NCBI RefSeq assembly: GCF_025698545.1
Contig: NC_068571.1
Span: forward strand, 11,678,160 to 11,742,159
Source: Gossypium raimondii
Taxonomy: Eukaryota > Streptophyta > Magnoliopsida > Malvales > Malvaceae
Direction: 5' to 3'
Length of the DNA: 64,000 bases
In this document: positions 12,130 to 23,839 of the stretch, piece after piece
Layout of the letters: every line of letters starts with the position of its first letter
Position numbering within the stretch: the first letter of the stretch is position 1
The notes under the pieces: model-generated
What the model saw: the letters and a program-made list of their open reading frames with translations, nothing else
Told to the model about the DNA's origin: nothing
The model's database searches: none
Made by a program: the position numbers and the translations under genes

Positions 12130-12420
12130 GTTCTAAAGTTGTTAAAACTTAACAATTTAATATTTGATACATTGTTGGTGTATAAGTCTTATGTATCATA
12201 AGTGAATAATAACATGACATATCATCATTAAATTAAATGAAAATATGGAGGAGTTGTAAATAAATACCAATAATTTTATTTAAACATAATTAAACATTAA
12301 TCATAACTATTATAAATAAATATTAATAACTCCGGATTTAGGATCTTGAGTTTAAAAGTTTAGGGTTTTAACATTTATTTATGATTAATTATTGTTTAAT
12401 TATGTTTAATTATGCAAATA
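12130..12420. repeat. Foldback MITE-like element, copy 2
   Basis: Same family as 8090-8425, with shared words GAATAATAACATGACATAT, AATAATTTTATTTAAACATA and a GATCTTGAGTTTAAAAGTT centre. The halves are again imperfect inverted repeats. The two copies bracket the PHT1 gene in the same orientation. Confidence 0.6.
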
Positions 12421-13113
12421 AGGACTAAATCGAATTGAATTAAAAATACCGAGAGATATAGAAATGAAATTAACGCGTGTATTGTTTTTATTTGGCATAT
12501 AAAAATCAAATATATAAATATCAAGTATTTTGTCGAGCGCTGAATAAAAAGAACCAAGCTAATACATAAAAATCATAAAATCAAACCAATCATCATAAAT
12601 ATAGCAATAATAATTCAAAATTCATATAAAAGAAAATATAACTTTAACAGTCATAAATTAAAATGAATGCTATTAGATTTAATTTAGGACTGAATTTAAT
12701 CAATTTAGAATGAATTATAACTAAATTATGAGTTTGATACAATTATGAAAATATCCAAAAATGAAAATATCAAACCCTAAAACTCAATCTAACTTTTTCT
12801 CCTTCTTATCTCATAGTTGCATATTTAATTTAGTATTTTGAATTTATTGAAATTTTAATTTATATTCTAACAAGATAGCGAAGTTTTAATATATTTGGTA
12901 GCTTGCAATGTTAATTTTATATTCTAGCATGATTAGTGTCGGTTTGTAATGTTAATTTGTTCTTTTCCTTTTTTAGTTACATGTTTGAGGGTATAATCAT
13001 GGCAATGAAGCATATAGTTTCCATTTAAGTACCTTTTATAAATAAATGATACTGTCAAAATTGCAAAATGCACTACTATTATCAAAATTCAACTTTAAAG
13101 ATGTTATATTTCT
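12421..13113. other. AT-rich intergenic sequence, no feature seen
   Basis: No coding potential or clear repeat structure recognised. Confidence 0.5.
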
Positions 13114-13581
13114 TGTAGAGTTATCTTTACTGCATAAATATCTAACTTCTTAAAGTTAATAAGATTTACAATGGATAATTGGATTTGTTGTATCTTGAGA
13201 GACGTATGTAATAAAATATTTTTGTATTGATTATTATCACTAAAAGAGCGTGTGTTGTCTCAAGAGAGTGATATGATCATTGCTTCAATCTCCGTCACCT
13301 TATTTTAACTGTCAGAGTTGTGATAGTTCGATACCAAGAAATTGATCCTATACTCTTATTCAAAAGAATTAGTATAACATTCTTCAATATTTGAATCCTT
13401 CGACATATTGTTGGATAAAAGATTGAGTGTCAAAATATTGAATTTTGGTGCACCTAAATTAATTTGACAGTTTTGGCTAAAACTAAGGTCCTGGGACCTT
13501 GAGTTTTTAGATTTGAGTCCTATCATGTACAAATACCACGTGTGGGTTCTTCCCCAAATTATTTTGGGTTTTAGTCCCACA
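13114..13581 (-). repeat. Copia-type LTR (minus orientation), left arm of a large inverted repeat
   Basis: Read on the minus strand this runs TGTGGGACTA ... TAACTCTACA (TG...CA). It is an inverted copy of the sequence at 14883-15124 plus 23905-24046. Shared blocks include CCAAAATAATTTGGGGAAGA, GGTCCCAGGACCTTAG, AAGGTGAC and CAATTATCCATTGTA. This copy has an extra stretch of about 85 bases near 13350-13435. The link to copia comes from the adjacent integrase fragment on the same strand. Ends are tentative. Confidence 0.55.
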
Positions 13582-13609
13582 AAATACGATACAATTTAGG
13601 CATAAAACA

Positions 13610-13745
13610 TTCGTATCACGTGAATATCCCCCCAAATGCATTTAATGGCTTTGAGAAAGAGTTTGTCTTTTCTCGGAGTGTGATTATGAACGAAGCAGGT
13701 ACAACCAAAGAATGGGAACTTTTGTTCTGTAAAATAGAAAAATGC
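13610..13745 (-). pseudogene. Copia integrase C-terminal fragment
   Basis: Minus-strand translation gives FGCTCFVHNHTPRKDKLFLK followed by AIKC, the conserved region between integrase and reverse transcriptase in Ty1/copia polyproteins. It lies directly upstream (on the minus strand) of the LTR at 13114-13581. The rest of pol is missing, so this is a remnant. The same segment, in plus orientation and another copy, occurs at 24070-24170. Confidence 0.65.
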
Positions 13746-13879
13746 ATACAATTAATAAGATAATAAATAGTAAGAACAACATCACTCCAAAAATGAGGTA
13801 GTTAAGAACGTCAACTCGGTAAAAGAATTAGATCTAACCGCGGTGATGAATATTATGAGAAATACGATGATTCAGGTGA

Positions 13880-14364
13880 ACAATGTCTAAGACCATTTGT
13901 GAAATTCTTAGAGGAAAGTGGTATTGCCCTACAATACACTATGTCGGGTTCACCCACTATGAATGTCTGTTGAAAGATGAAATAAAACACTTAAAGACAT
14001 GGTAAGGGGTACGGTTAGTCATTCTACCTTGCTTGAATTGCTCTAGCGAGAAGTACTAAAGATCGCAGCTTATATAATTAACAAAGTTCCAACTAAATGA
14101 ACTAAAAAGACCTTTTATGAGCTTTGGATAGGTAAAAAGCTTAGCTTAAAGCATTTGCACATTTGGGGATGTCCAACTAAGGCTGGGCCTTATAGGCTAA
14201 ATGAAAGGAAATTGGACTCAAGGACTATCGATTGCTATTTCATAGGATACTATGACAGGGCTATGGGTTACAAAGTCTATGATCCCACTACTAAGGCTAT
14301 TTTTGAGACGATTAATGCTCAGTTCTTAGAGGATGTTAAGTTTGGAGGGGGGGGAGATAATTAA
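13880..14364 (+). pseudogene. Copia integrase fragment, different family, plus strand
   Basis: Translation in mixed frames gives the catalytic-core region (SGIALQYTMSGSPTMN-like) and then LKHLHIWGCPTKAGPYRLNE, RTIDCYFIGYYDRAMGYKVY and DPTTKAIFETINAQFLED, the typical end of a Ty1/copia integrase. Several frameshifts and stops. It lies between the two inverted LTR-like arms but on the opposite strand to the fragment at 13610-13745, and is diverged from it, so it is probably a separate insertion. Confidence 0.75.
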
Positions 14365-14882
14365 GGGCATTGTTGTCCTTAGATTTAGATTTTAATTTAT
14401 TGGATAAAATTCAGAAATTTAGTTTTTTTTTTAATTTGAGTTTTTTATTTTTAATGATAATGAATATTTGAGTGAATAAGATGAAACTTTCATGGTAAAA
14501 AACTATGATGAGGAAACCAGGATGATGGCGACAATGATGAAGAAATTACTCATAATTTCTTTTTATTTTTTGTGATAAAAATGTTTAATTATTTCATATA
14601 TATATTTTAGAGTTTATATATTTATAATTTTTAAAGTTTATATATACTTGATAAAAAGATTATATATTTTATAAAAGAATGCCATGCATCACATTTTTAT
14701 TTACTAAAACATCCACTTGTCTTTCTTAACAATATTAAAATAATTGGACCAAAAACTATAACATGGAATGCATTAGGTATCAAAATAGGCTAAAAAAAGT
14801 GTAGGCACCAAAGTGAGAAACGAATATACTTCAAGGGTCAAATCGTAAATTAAGCCTAAAATATATATATAGGGCCAACGCC
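14365..14882. other. AT-rich spacer
   Basis: No coding or repeat structure recognised beyond short ATATAT runs. Confidence 0.5.
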
Positions 14883-15124
14883 TGGTGGGACTTAAACCCA
14901 AAATAATTTGGGGAAGAATCCACACATGGTATTTATGCACAATAGGGCTAAAATCTAAACACTCATAGTCCCAGGACCTTAGCTTTTGCGAACACTATCA
15001 ATCTAATTTAGGTGTACCAAAATTCAATATAGGATCAATTTGTTGCTATCGAACTATCACTACTCTGGTAGTTAAAATAAGGTGACAAAGATTGAGGCAA
15101 TGATCATATCACTCTCTTGAGATG
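14883..15124 (+). repeat. Copia-type LTR, 5' part, interrupted by the gypsy element
   Basis: Begins TGGTGGGACTTAAACCC and matches the inverted arm at 13581-13250. The LTR is cut by the gypsy insertion at 15125 and resumes at 23840-24046, ending TAACTTCAACA. The last 64 bases (15061-15124) are repeated at 23841-23904. Confidence 0.6.
15061..15124 (+). repeat. 64-bp direct duplication flanking the gypsy element, left copy
   Basis: TACTCTGGTAGTTAAAATAA ... CTCTCTTGAGATG. It matches 23841-23904 with about three differences. The uninterrupted inverted arm at 13256-13320 has this segment once only. A normal Ty3/gypsy insertion makes a 5-bp duplication. Confidence 0.85.
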
Positions 15125-16946
15125 TGATGCGATCACGCCCTGCAATGAGCCCAGCTTGGGCAAGGACCCCATAGTGCTTCCTCAAGGACCAATTACGTGA
15201 GCCGGTGCTAAGCAATTCAAGGAAGCAATATCGACTTTAGTTCAACAACTATGGGACGAGATGTTAGCTGGAAACGTTGAGCACAATTGGGCCAGCTCCA
15301 CGAACTCCCCGTGCAACTTTTTGCAACCTGATCCTAACTCCATTTCAGCTCAATGAGCTCGAACCAGCTCAAATCCAGCTCCATTTAATTTATGCTTTAA
15401 TATAGCTGCTGGAATAAATTATTTGAATTAGTTAAATTAGTTAAATCAACTCAATTAATTGTTAGTGTCTAATTTGTTTAAATCTGGACAAATTTAATTA
15501 TGTGTGTTAAATATGTTTTATGCATGTTATTAATATGTCTTAAGTCTATTAAATATGTTCTAATTAGTACAGCTTTTTAATGTGTCCTAGATTTAGATGT
15601 TTTAATTATGTCCAAAGTTTAGACAAATTTAATGATGTCTAAATTGTGTCCAGCCGAATTTGATGCTGCTTCCTTTTCTAAAGTGTGTCCAGCTGAATTT
15701 AATGCTGCTGATCAAATGTGCCTCAAAGCTGATTTAAATTGACGAATTTAATGCGCAGGTGCATGCTTGGATGGCAATTTAATGGTGTTGATTCTTCTTT
15801 CCCAAATGCCTTTTTCGGTCACCACAATGCCATCAATGTTCCGCCCATTTGAGGGAATGCATGAGCATCATATAGATGAAGTTTAGCACCAATTAATGCT
15901 TAATTTATCAAAGAGTCGAATTAAAGAAAACCAGCTACTATTTTGAGTGTCTATAGGTGCCTTTTCGTGGAATTAAAAGGCCCTGTCTACTCACAATTAT
16001 TCGGCCACCCATTCCATTTTCCCAAGTCAACCAATTAGCTCTCCAAGCAATTTTAAAGACGTTCACATTGCTGGAATCCTTTTCACATGATATGGTTGTT
16101 CGTTTCAGAGTTTTCTCACCTCATAGGACTGCTCATTAGCGGAACCTAGCTGTTGCCATGCACCATTCAAGTTTTCCAAGTTCATTGCTTAATCTAGAAG
16201 CTGCCTCTTGGACTCACATTCAGCTGAATTTAGCTACAGCATTTTAATGGTTTTAATTCAGGACTTTTCTAGCTTATTCTAGCTACATTTACTTAGTCTT
16301 TAAGCTTGTTTGCTGACCATTTAGCTAGCTAGTAGATAGGCTATAAATACTTTGCTCTTTCATTGTAAAAAGGACTTTTGATCATTTTGTTAATGAATTA
16401 CTGTCGAATTTGTGAGGTAACTTTCTCTAAAATTTCGTTCGAGACCCGAAAGACTTATCTAGCTTCTAGTGGCGTTTACCCGAGTCTCTTTTTGAACTTA
16501 TCACTCTTTTAAACCGAGTGTGGCTTTCATCCTTTATACCTTTGGCTCATACTTATCTAAGTATCGGGTTAAGGTCCAGAAATTACCAATTACAAACACC
16601 TTAAGGTCCTATAAGTTTTGGGTCGACACTCGTTATAGTGTTGGTTCTTACTTGATCCTTAAGCCCCATTTTGAACCATTTCTTTCACAAACCAAATTCC
16701 GGATCCATTTCATTTTTGACCTAACCTAAACCATTTCATACCCTTATTTGCCATTGACCAAAACCGAATTCCTTCTTTCAATCCTAACCTAAATACATCT
16801 TTCTTTCCTATTTCGAGCCCACCTTGATTATTATAAACCAAACTTAGTCTCATCTCGACTAAACTTCTCAATCAAACCATACTTCTTCGTTTAACGATCA
16901 GGAACTTAATCAACTCGGATCAATCTACTAAACCAAGATCGTATCA
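15125..16946 (+). repeat. 5' LTR of the gypsy element
   Basis: 1822 bases from TGATGCGATC to GATCGTATCA, terminal inverted repeats with TG...CA ends. A TATA box CTATAAATAC at 16341-16350 marks the probable promoter near the U3/R boundary. It lacks a stretch of roughly 70 bases that the 3' LTR has near 22970-23035, and carries extra sequence near 15722-15770. Confidence 0.9.
16341..16350 (+). promoter_or_regulatory. TATA box in the gypsy 5' LTR
   Basis: CTATAAATAC, preceded by GCTAGCTAGTAGATAGG. The 3' LTR has the same arrangement at 23234-23242. The position in the last third of the LTR suits a retrotransposon promoter. Confidence 0.55.
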
Positions 16947-16948
16947 TT

Positions 16949-16960
16949 TGGTATCAGAGC
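16949..16960 (+). other. Primer binding site, tRNA-Met(i)
   Basis: TGGTATCAGAGC lies two bases after the 5' LTR end. It is complementary to the 3' end of initiator tRNA-Met, the usual primer of plant gypsy elements. Confidence 0.9.
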
Positions 16961-17468
16961 TGGTTAAAATAAGAATTACGGATGCTCGAGTACATCCTGG
17001 ATTAGGTACGTAAAAAAGGAATTAGAAATTAAAAAAAAGTTGAAAAAAATCAAAATTAAAAAATATATATAATATTTGAAGAAAAAATAGAATTCGAAAA
17101 AAAATTGTGATTAAAAAAAAAGGAAATTTTTTCATCTTTGTAAGTCCGATCAATTCTCCATTATTTCTTCATTCTTTCTTACGCCACATTTCTAAAATCG
17201 ACATTTGTTTCTTTAGCCTACCCAAACAAACAACTAATCCCTTGCAAACCCCTTTGAAACCGACCCCCTAATCTACGATAACGTCATATCGAGCCTATTA
17301 CGAAATCATGAGAGAAATTTGAATAGAAAAAGGCACAAGCGTGTGAGCGCATTAGAGCAGAGGTAAAAGCCGGAAAGAGCGCAAACACGAGTGTGAGTGA
17401 CATTTACTTTTTCTTTCCGAGTGAACGTTAGGTTTTGTGGTGAGGATATTTCTTTTCAAACATCATTC

Positions 17469-18202
17469 ATGTCTAGAAGTTCAGAGAGGAATATGGCCGA
17501 AAGGAATGAAAGGCAACCTGTTCGCAATGTACCGGATCTTAACATTCAAGTTCTATTGCAAGAAGTGGAGCTCTTATTCGATCGCAAGCTCGAGCTTATT
17601 CAAGAAAGGCTTGACCTAGTTGAAGAATGAGGTCGACGAGAGAGAACGCCTCAAAGTCCACGAAGGAACCGCGAAAGGGAACTAGACCCGAGGAAGACTT
17701 TGATGTTCCTAGTGATGCCGAAAGTGACCAAGGATCTAATCTAACCGATCGGCGAAGAGGTCAACGAAATTGAGGCCAAAGGGAACGAGGACGAGTCGAC
17801 GACAATCTCAAGAATATCAAACTCGCCATTCCTCCGTTCCAAGGCAAGTCTGATCCGGAAGCGTACTTGGAGTGGGAGAAGAAGATAGAACTAGTTTTTG
17901 ACTGCCACAACTACTCCGAGGCCAAAAAGGTGAAGTTAGCAGCGATCGAGTTCTCCGATTACGCCATGATTTGATGGAACCAACTCACCACAAGTCGACG
18001 AAGAAATGGCGAGCGACCAATAGCCACTTGGACCGAGATGAAGGCACTAATGCAGAGACGGTTTATTCTATCTTACTACCATCGGGAGCGTTACCAGAAA
18101 CTCCAAAACCTTTCTCAAGGATCGAGGAGTGTAGAAGATTATTACAAGGAGATGGAAATCGCGATGATTCGTGCCAATGTCCAAGAAGACTGAGAAGTAA
18201 CG
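17469..18202 (+). pseudogene. Gypsy gag, N-terminal and capsid part, broken
   Basis: The probable start is ATG 17469 (MSRSSERNMAERNERQ). The frame stops at 17628-17630 and capsid homology continues in other frames at 17820-18200: YLEWEKKIELVFDCHNYSE, ATWTEMKALMQRRFILSYYH and SRSVEDYYKEMEIAM, a Retrotrans_gag domain. At 17972-17974 a TGA stands where relatives have a tryptophan codon. A stop at about 18190 precedes the long open frame that follows. Confidence 0.75.
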
Positions 18203-20179
18203 ATGGCGCGTTTCTTGGTGGGACTCAACCGCGACATAGCCAACGTAGTAGAATTACAGCATTATGTCGAAGTGGTGGACATGGTGCGAATGGCTATCAA
18301 GGTGGAGAAACAATTGAAACGTAAAGGCGCTGTTCGTAGCTATTCTACCGCGACTCCTTCTAAATGGAGCCAAGGTGTTGGAAAAAACGTTCTACCGAGC
18401 CGATCCAAAGAAACGACCATGCCCGCAAAGTTGAACAAGCTCGTGGCTGAACCGAGCAAAGGCAAGGCTGTTGAAGGATTCTCTAACCATTTGAGGGACA
18501 TAAAATGTTTTAAATGCCTTGGAAGAGGGCATATTGCAAGCAAATGGCCGAACCGAAGTACCATAGTGGTGTGCGCGAACGGAGATATTGAATTCGAAGA
18601 AAAACTTGAAGATGAACCCGAAGCGACTTTCGACGAGGAAGAAGAAATAGAACAAGTCCCCGAAGGAGAGCTTCTTGTTGTCAAGAGAAGCCTTAGCATT
18701 CAAAGTGTGGAAGACGAGCAACAACGAGAAAACATTTTCCATTATCGTTGCCAAGTTCAAGGAAAAATTTGTAGTGTCATCATTGACGGTGGCAGTTGCT
18801 TGAACGTGGCAAGCACTCTCATGGTGGAGAAATTAGGCCTACCAACCAACAAGCACCTGAGCCTATACAAACTCCAATGGCTCAATGATGGTGGTGAGCT
18901 TAAAGTTACGAAGCAAGTACTCGTCTCCTTCTCCATTGGAAAATACTTTGACGAAGTACTTTGTGATGTTGTCCTAATGCACGCGGACCATTTGTTACTT
19001 GGACGCCCGTGGCAATTTGATCGCCGAGTTTTGCATGACGGATATTCAAATAGATATACCTTTAAGCATATAGGAAGGAACGTGACTTTAGCACCGTTGA
19101 CGCCAAAACAAGTCTATGAAGACCAAATCAAGTTGAAACATTCTGTAGAACAAGCGAGAGAAAAAGAAAAGAGTGAAAACACAAAAGAAAAGAAAAATGA
19201 AAAAGATAGAGGAAAAACTACGAAAGAAAATGAAAAGAAAGTGAAAAAAGACAAAGGTGAAAAAGAAAACAAAAGTGAAAAATTGAGTGCATTTGTGAGA
19301 GTTAGTGATGTTCGAAAAGCTTTGATGAGGAAACAATCTCTTCTTGTGCTTATGTACAAGGAGAATGTGTTTATTACCAACGACTTACCTGGAAACCTGC
19401 CTTCTTCGATTGAGACTCTTTTGCAGGAATATCAAGATGTTTTTCCTGACGAAACTCCGAGTGGGCTACAACCTCTTCATGGGATCGAACATCAGATTGA
19501 TTTCGTTCCCTGCACTGCCATTCCAAATAGCCCAGCTTATAGAACAAACCTTGAAGAAACTAAAGAGTTACAACGTCAAGTTCAAGAGTTGATGGAAAAG
19601 GGCTACATCCGCGAAAGCCTTAGCCCGTGTGCCATACCGGTCTTGCTGGTTCCAAAGAAAGATGGTACATGGCAAATGTGTGTCGACTGTCGAGCCGTGA
19701 ACAAAATAATCGTTAAGGACCGGTATCCGATGCCTCACCTAGAAGATATGCTTGATGAACTAAATGGTGCCAAGTTATTTACAAAAATTGATTTAAAGAG
19801 TGGTTACCACCAAATTCGTATGCGAGAAGACGACGAATGGAAGACGACCTTCAAAACCAAGCATGGCTTGTACGAGTGGTTGGTCATGCCATTTGGCCTA
19901 ACCAACGCTCTTAGTACATTTATGAGGTTAATGAATTACGTGTTAAGATCCTTCATTGGTAAGATTGTTGTTGTGTATTTTGACGATATCCTCATTTATA
20001 GCAAAACTTTGGAAGATCATATCACGCATCTCAGGTCTGTTTTGGAAGTTCTTAGAAAGGAGACTTTATATGCTAATATTAGGAAATGCACTTTTTGTTT
20101 TGAAAATGTTGTTTTCTTAGGTTTAAAGATTAAAGCAATCCAAGAGTGGCCGAGACCGACTAGTATAAGCCAAGTCTGA
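18203..20179 (+). pseudogene. Gypsy gag C-terminus, zinc knuckle, protease and reverse transcriptase (open stretch, 658 codons)
   Basis: Long open stretch of a fused gag-pol. Residues 1-45 are the end of gag. A zinc knuckle CFKCLGRGHIASKW at about 102-115 has lost its last cysteine (W instead). The aspartic protease is at about 190-280 (SVIIDGGSCLNVAS, then LLLGRPWQFDRR), with DGGS where DSG/DGGS is expected. A lysine/glutamate-rich linker spans about 315-365. RT covers about 430-655, with MCVDCRAVNKI, LFTKIDLKSGYHQIRM and catalytic VVYFDDILIYSK intact. The frame ends at 20177-20179, where relatives continue into RNase H, through a stop in HISQV. It is open but part of a dead element; upstream gag and downstream integrase are broken. 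Confidence 0.85.
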
Positions 20180-20770
20180 AGTTTCCATGGATTGGAGAGT
20201 TTTTATAGGCGATTCGTGCCCAACTTCAGCACCGTAGCCGCACCTTTGACAAATGTGATAAAAAAGAATTCGACCTTTCATTGGACCGAATAGCAAGAAA
20301 AAAATAGTTGTTTTACTTACAGAACATCTTACTAATGCACCTTTACTTGCCTTACCTGATTTCACTAAAACATTTGAAATTAAATGTGATGATTCAGGTG
20401 TTGGTCTAGGGGCCATGTTGACTCAAGACGGAAGACCTATTGCGTACTTTAATGCGAAACTAAATGGAGCTGCCCTCAATTACCCCGTTTACGACAAAGA
20501 GATGTATGCACTAATCTGAACTCTAGAGATGTGGCAACACTATTTATGGCCGAAAGAGTTCGTGATTCCTCTGATCACGAGGCTTTGAAGCACATTAAGG
20601 GCCAGCAAAAATTGAATAAACGCCATGCCAAGTGGGTCGAATACCTTGAATCATTTCCTTACGTCATCAAGTACAAAAAGGTAAAGATAATATTGTGGCT
20701 GATGCACTATCAAGGAGGTACACTTTACTATCAACCCTTGATTCTAAATTGCTTGGATTTTCCTTGTTGA
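20180..20770 (+). pseudogene. Gypsy RNase H region, broken
   Basis: Mixed-frame homology: [18 protein letters not shown], then [20 protein letters not shown] and [20 protein letters not shown], then [20 protein letters not shown] and [17 protein letters not shown], and [12 protein letters not shown] from about 20695. This is the RNase H of Ty3/gypsy pol. Stops and shifts at about 20290, 20518 and 20690. Confidence 0.75.
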
Positions 20771-21993
20771 AAGATTTGTATGCCAATGATGATGACTTTG
20801 GTGAGATATTTGCTGCCTGTGAGAATGCCTCTGTTGAGAAATTCTATAGGTACGAAGGCTTTCTTTTCAAGGAAGGAAAACTGTGTATGCCACAAAGTTC
20901 CGTTCGAGATCTCCTTGTACTCGAGGTGCACAGCGGCGGACTTATGGGCCATTTTGGAATTAGCAAAACTATGTAGACACTATAAGAGCACTTCTACTGG
21001 CCTAAAATGAAGAGAGATGTTGAACGAATTTGTGCACATTGCATAACATGTAAGAGAGCCAAGTCCAAGATTCAACCCCATCGACTGTACACCCAGCTGC
21101 CAATACCCGAAGGCCCTTGGATCGACGTCTCAATGGACTTTATCCTCGGATTGTTGTGAACAAAAACGGGGAAGGATTCTATTTTCGTTGTAGTAGATAG
21201 GTTTTCTAAAATGTTGCATTTTATTGCCTGTACAACTACTGACAATGCTATTCATATTTCTAATCTTTTCTTTAAGGAAGTCATACGGCTGCATGGAATT
21301 TCAAAAAGGATCGTGTCTGATCGTGATACCAAGTTTCTAAGTCACTTTTAGAGATCCTTGTGGGGAAAGCTCGGAACCAAACTTCTATTCTCAACCACTT
21401 GTCATCCCTAAACTGACGGCCAAACTGAGGTGGTCCATCGTGTATTATCAACATTACTTAAAGCGATCATCCGGAAAAGATTAAAGTCATGGGTGGAATG
21501 TTTGCCGCATATTGAGTTCAACTATAACCGACCAGTTCATTCGGCAACCAAATATTCTCTTTTTGAAATAGTTTATGGTTTTAATCCCCTGACACCATTG
21601 GATTTGTTGCCTCTGTCTAACGATCAGCTTATTCATGCAAATGCTAAGAAGAAAGCCAGTATGTGAAGGAACTACATAAGAAGGTGCAAGATAACATTGA
21701 GGAGAGAACGAAGATTTATGCGCAAAAGGCCAACAAGGGTCGAAAGCGAGTTGTGTTCGAACCTGGTGATTGGGTCTAGGTTCACATGCAAGGAGCGATT
21801 CCCAGCCCAACAGAGGTCTAAATTACTAACCCGAGGCGGTGGACCATTTCAAGTCTTAGAACGCATTAACGAAAATTCCTACAAACTTGATTTGCCAGGT
21901 GAGTGTAACATTAGTGTGAGCTTCAACGTTTCTGACTTAAAGCCATTTGACGCAGATTCTGACTTGAGGACAAGTCGTCTTGAAGAGGGGGGA
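20771..21993 (+). pseudogene. Gypsy integrase, broken by several stops
   Basis: HHCC zinc region (VHSGGLMGHFGISKTM ... [12 protein letters not shown]), then the catalytic core with [23 protein letters not shown] and [17 protein letters not shown], so the D, D and E residues are present. A C-terminal open stretch ends YKLDLPGECNISVSFNVSDL and KPFDADSDLR before the polypurine tract. Stops lie at 20974-20976 (TAG), 21157-21159 (TGA), 21349-21351 (TAG) and 21409-21411 (TAA). Each can be explained by one C-to-T change on one strand. Confidence 0.8.
21982..21993 (+). other. Polypurine tract
   Basis: GAAGAGGGGGGA immediately before the 3' LTR; it primes plus-strand DNA in retrotransposons. Confidence 0.8.
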
Positions 21994-23839
21994 TGATGCG
22001 ATCACGCCCTGTAATTAGCACAGCTCGGGCAAGGAACCCATAGTGCTTCCTCAAGGACCAATTACTCGAGCCCATGCTAAGCAATTCAAAGAAGCGATAT
22101 CGGCTTTAGTTTAACAATTATGGGACGAGATGTTAGCTGGAAACGTTGAGCACAATTGGGCTAGCTCTACGAACTACCCGTGTAGCTTTTTGCAAGCTGA
22201 TCCTAATTCCATTTCAGCTCAATGAGCTCGAACCAGCTTAAATCCAGCTCCATTTAATTTATGCTTTAATATAGCTGCTGGAATAAATTATTTGAATTAG
22301 TTAAATTAGTTAAATCAGCTCAATTAATTATTAGTGTTTAATTTGTTTAAATCTGGAAAAATTTAATTATGTATGTTAAATATGTTTTATGCATGTTATC
22401 AATATGTCTTAAGTCTATTAAATATGTTCTAATTAGTACAACTTTTTAATATGTCCTAGATTCAAACGTTTTAATTATGTCCAAATTTTAGACAAATTTA
22501 ATGATATCTAAATTGTGTCCAGTCGAATTTAATGTTGCTTTTCTAAAGTGTGTCCACCCGAATTTAATGCTGCTGGTTAAATGTGCCTAAAAAATGCTTG
22601 GACGGTAATTTAATAGTGCTGATTCCTCTTTCCCAAATGCCTTTTTCGGTCACCACAATGCCATGTTCCGCCCATTTGAGGGAATGCATAAGTATCATAT
22701 AGATGAAGTTTAGCACCAATTAATGCTTCATTTATCAAAGAGCCGAATTAAAGAAAACCAGCTACTATTTTCAGTGTCTATAGGTGCCTTTTCGTGGAAT
22801 TAAAAGGCCCTGTCTGCTCATAATTATTTGACCACCCATTCCATTTTCCAAAGTTAGCCAATAAGCTCTCCAAGAAATTTTAAAGGCGTTCACATTGCTG
22901 GAATCCTTGGTACATGATATGGCTGTTCGTTTCAGAGTTTTCTCACCTCAAAAGACTGCTCAAGACCTCTTTAATTGCTGGTAACTTTTCAGCAATAGTT
23001 GCACATTGAATGAGCTTATTTAAGCTCATTGGTCGAAACTAGCTGCTGCCATGCACCATTCAAGTTTTCCAAGTTCATTACTTAATCTAGAAGCTACCTC
23101 TTGGACTCACATTCAGCTGAATTTAGCTACAGCATTTTAATAGTTTTAATTCTGGAATTTTCTAGCTTATTCTAGCTACATTTACTTAGTCTTTAAGCTT
23201 GTTTGCTGAAAATTTAGCTAGCTAGTAGATAAGCTATAAATAATTTTCTCTTTCATTGTAAAAAGGACTTTTGATAATTTTGTTAATGAATTGCTGCCGA
23301 ATTTGTGAGGTAACTTTCTCTCAAATTTCGTTCGAGACCCAAAAGACTTATCTAGCTTCTAGTGGCATCTATCCGAGTCTCTTTTTGAACTTATCATTTT
23401 TTTAAACCGAGTGTGGCATTCATCATTTATACCTTTGGTTCATACTTATCTAAGTATCGGGTCAAGGTCCAGAAATTACCAATTACAAACACCTTAAGGT
23501 CCTATAAGTTTTGGGTCGACACTCGTTACAATGTTGGTTCTTACTTGATCCTTAATCCCCATTTTGAACCATTTCTTTGACAAACCAAATTCCGGATCCA
23601 CTTCATTTTCGACCTAACCTAAACCATTTCATACCCTTATTTGCCATTGACCAAAACCGAATTCCTTCTTTCCATCCTAACCTAAATACATCTTTCTTTC
23701 CTATTTCGAGCCCACCTTGATTATCATAAACCAAACTTAGTCTCATCTTGACTAAACTTCTAAATCAAACCATACTTCTTCGTTTAACGATTGGGCACTT
23801 AATCGACTCGGATCAATCTACTAAATCGAGATCGCATCA
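21994..23839 (+). repeat. 3' LTR of the gypsy element
   Basis: 1846 bases, TGATGCGATC ... GATCGCATCA, a perfect 10-base terminal inverted repeat. Compared with the 5' LTR it carries a segment near 22970-23035 (AAGACCTCTTTAATTGCTGG region) and lacks sequence near 22590. Confidence 0.9.

Larger units (their letters stand above)
15125..23839 (+). mobile_element. Ty3/gypsy LTR retrotransposon, full-length structure, inactivated (chromovirus, CRM/Reina-like)
   Basis: Complete LTR-to-LTR structure of 8715 bases: LTR 15125-16946, tRNA-Met primer site, gag-pol in the order gag, zinc knuckle, protease, RT, RNase H, integrase, then a polypurine tract and LTR 21994-23839. That order is typical of Ty3/gypsy. 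The RT motif GLYEWLVMPFGLTNALSTFM and a lysine/glutamate-rich stretch between protease and RT resemble the CRM/Reina group of chromoviruses; this lineage call is tentative. Several stops in gag and integrase make it inactive. The LTRs differ by many substitutions and by indels, so the insertion is not recent. Confidence 0.9.

Noticed and set aside
15957..16729. Short open frames in the gypsy 5' LTR
   Set aside because: Located in LTR sequence with no conservation in the 3' LTR.
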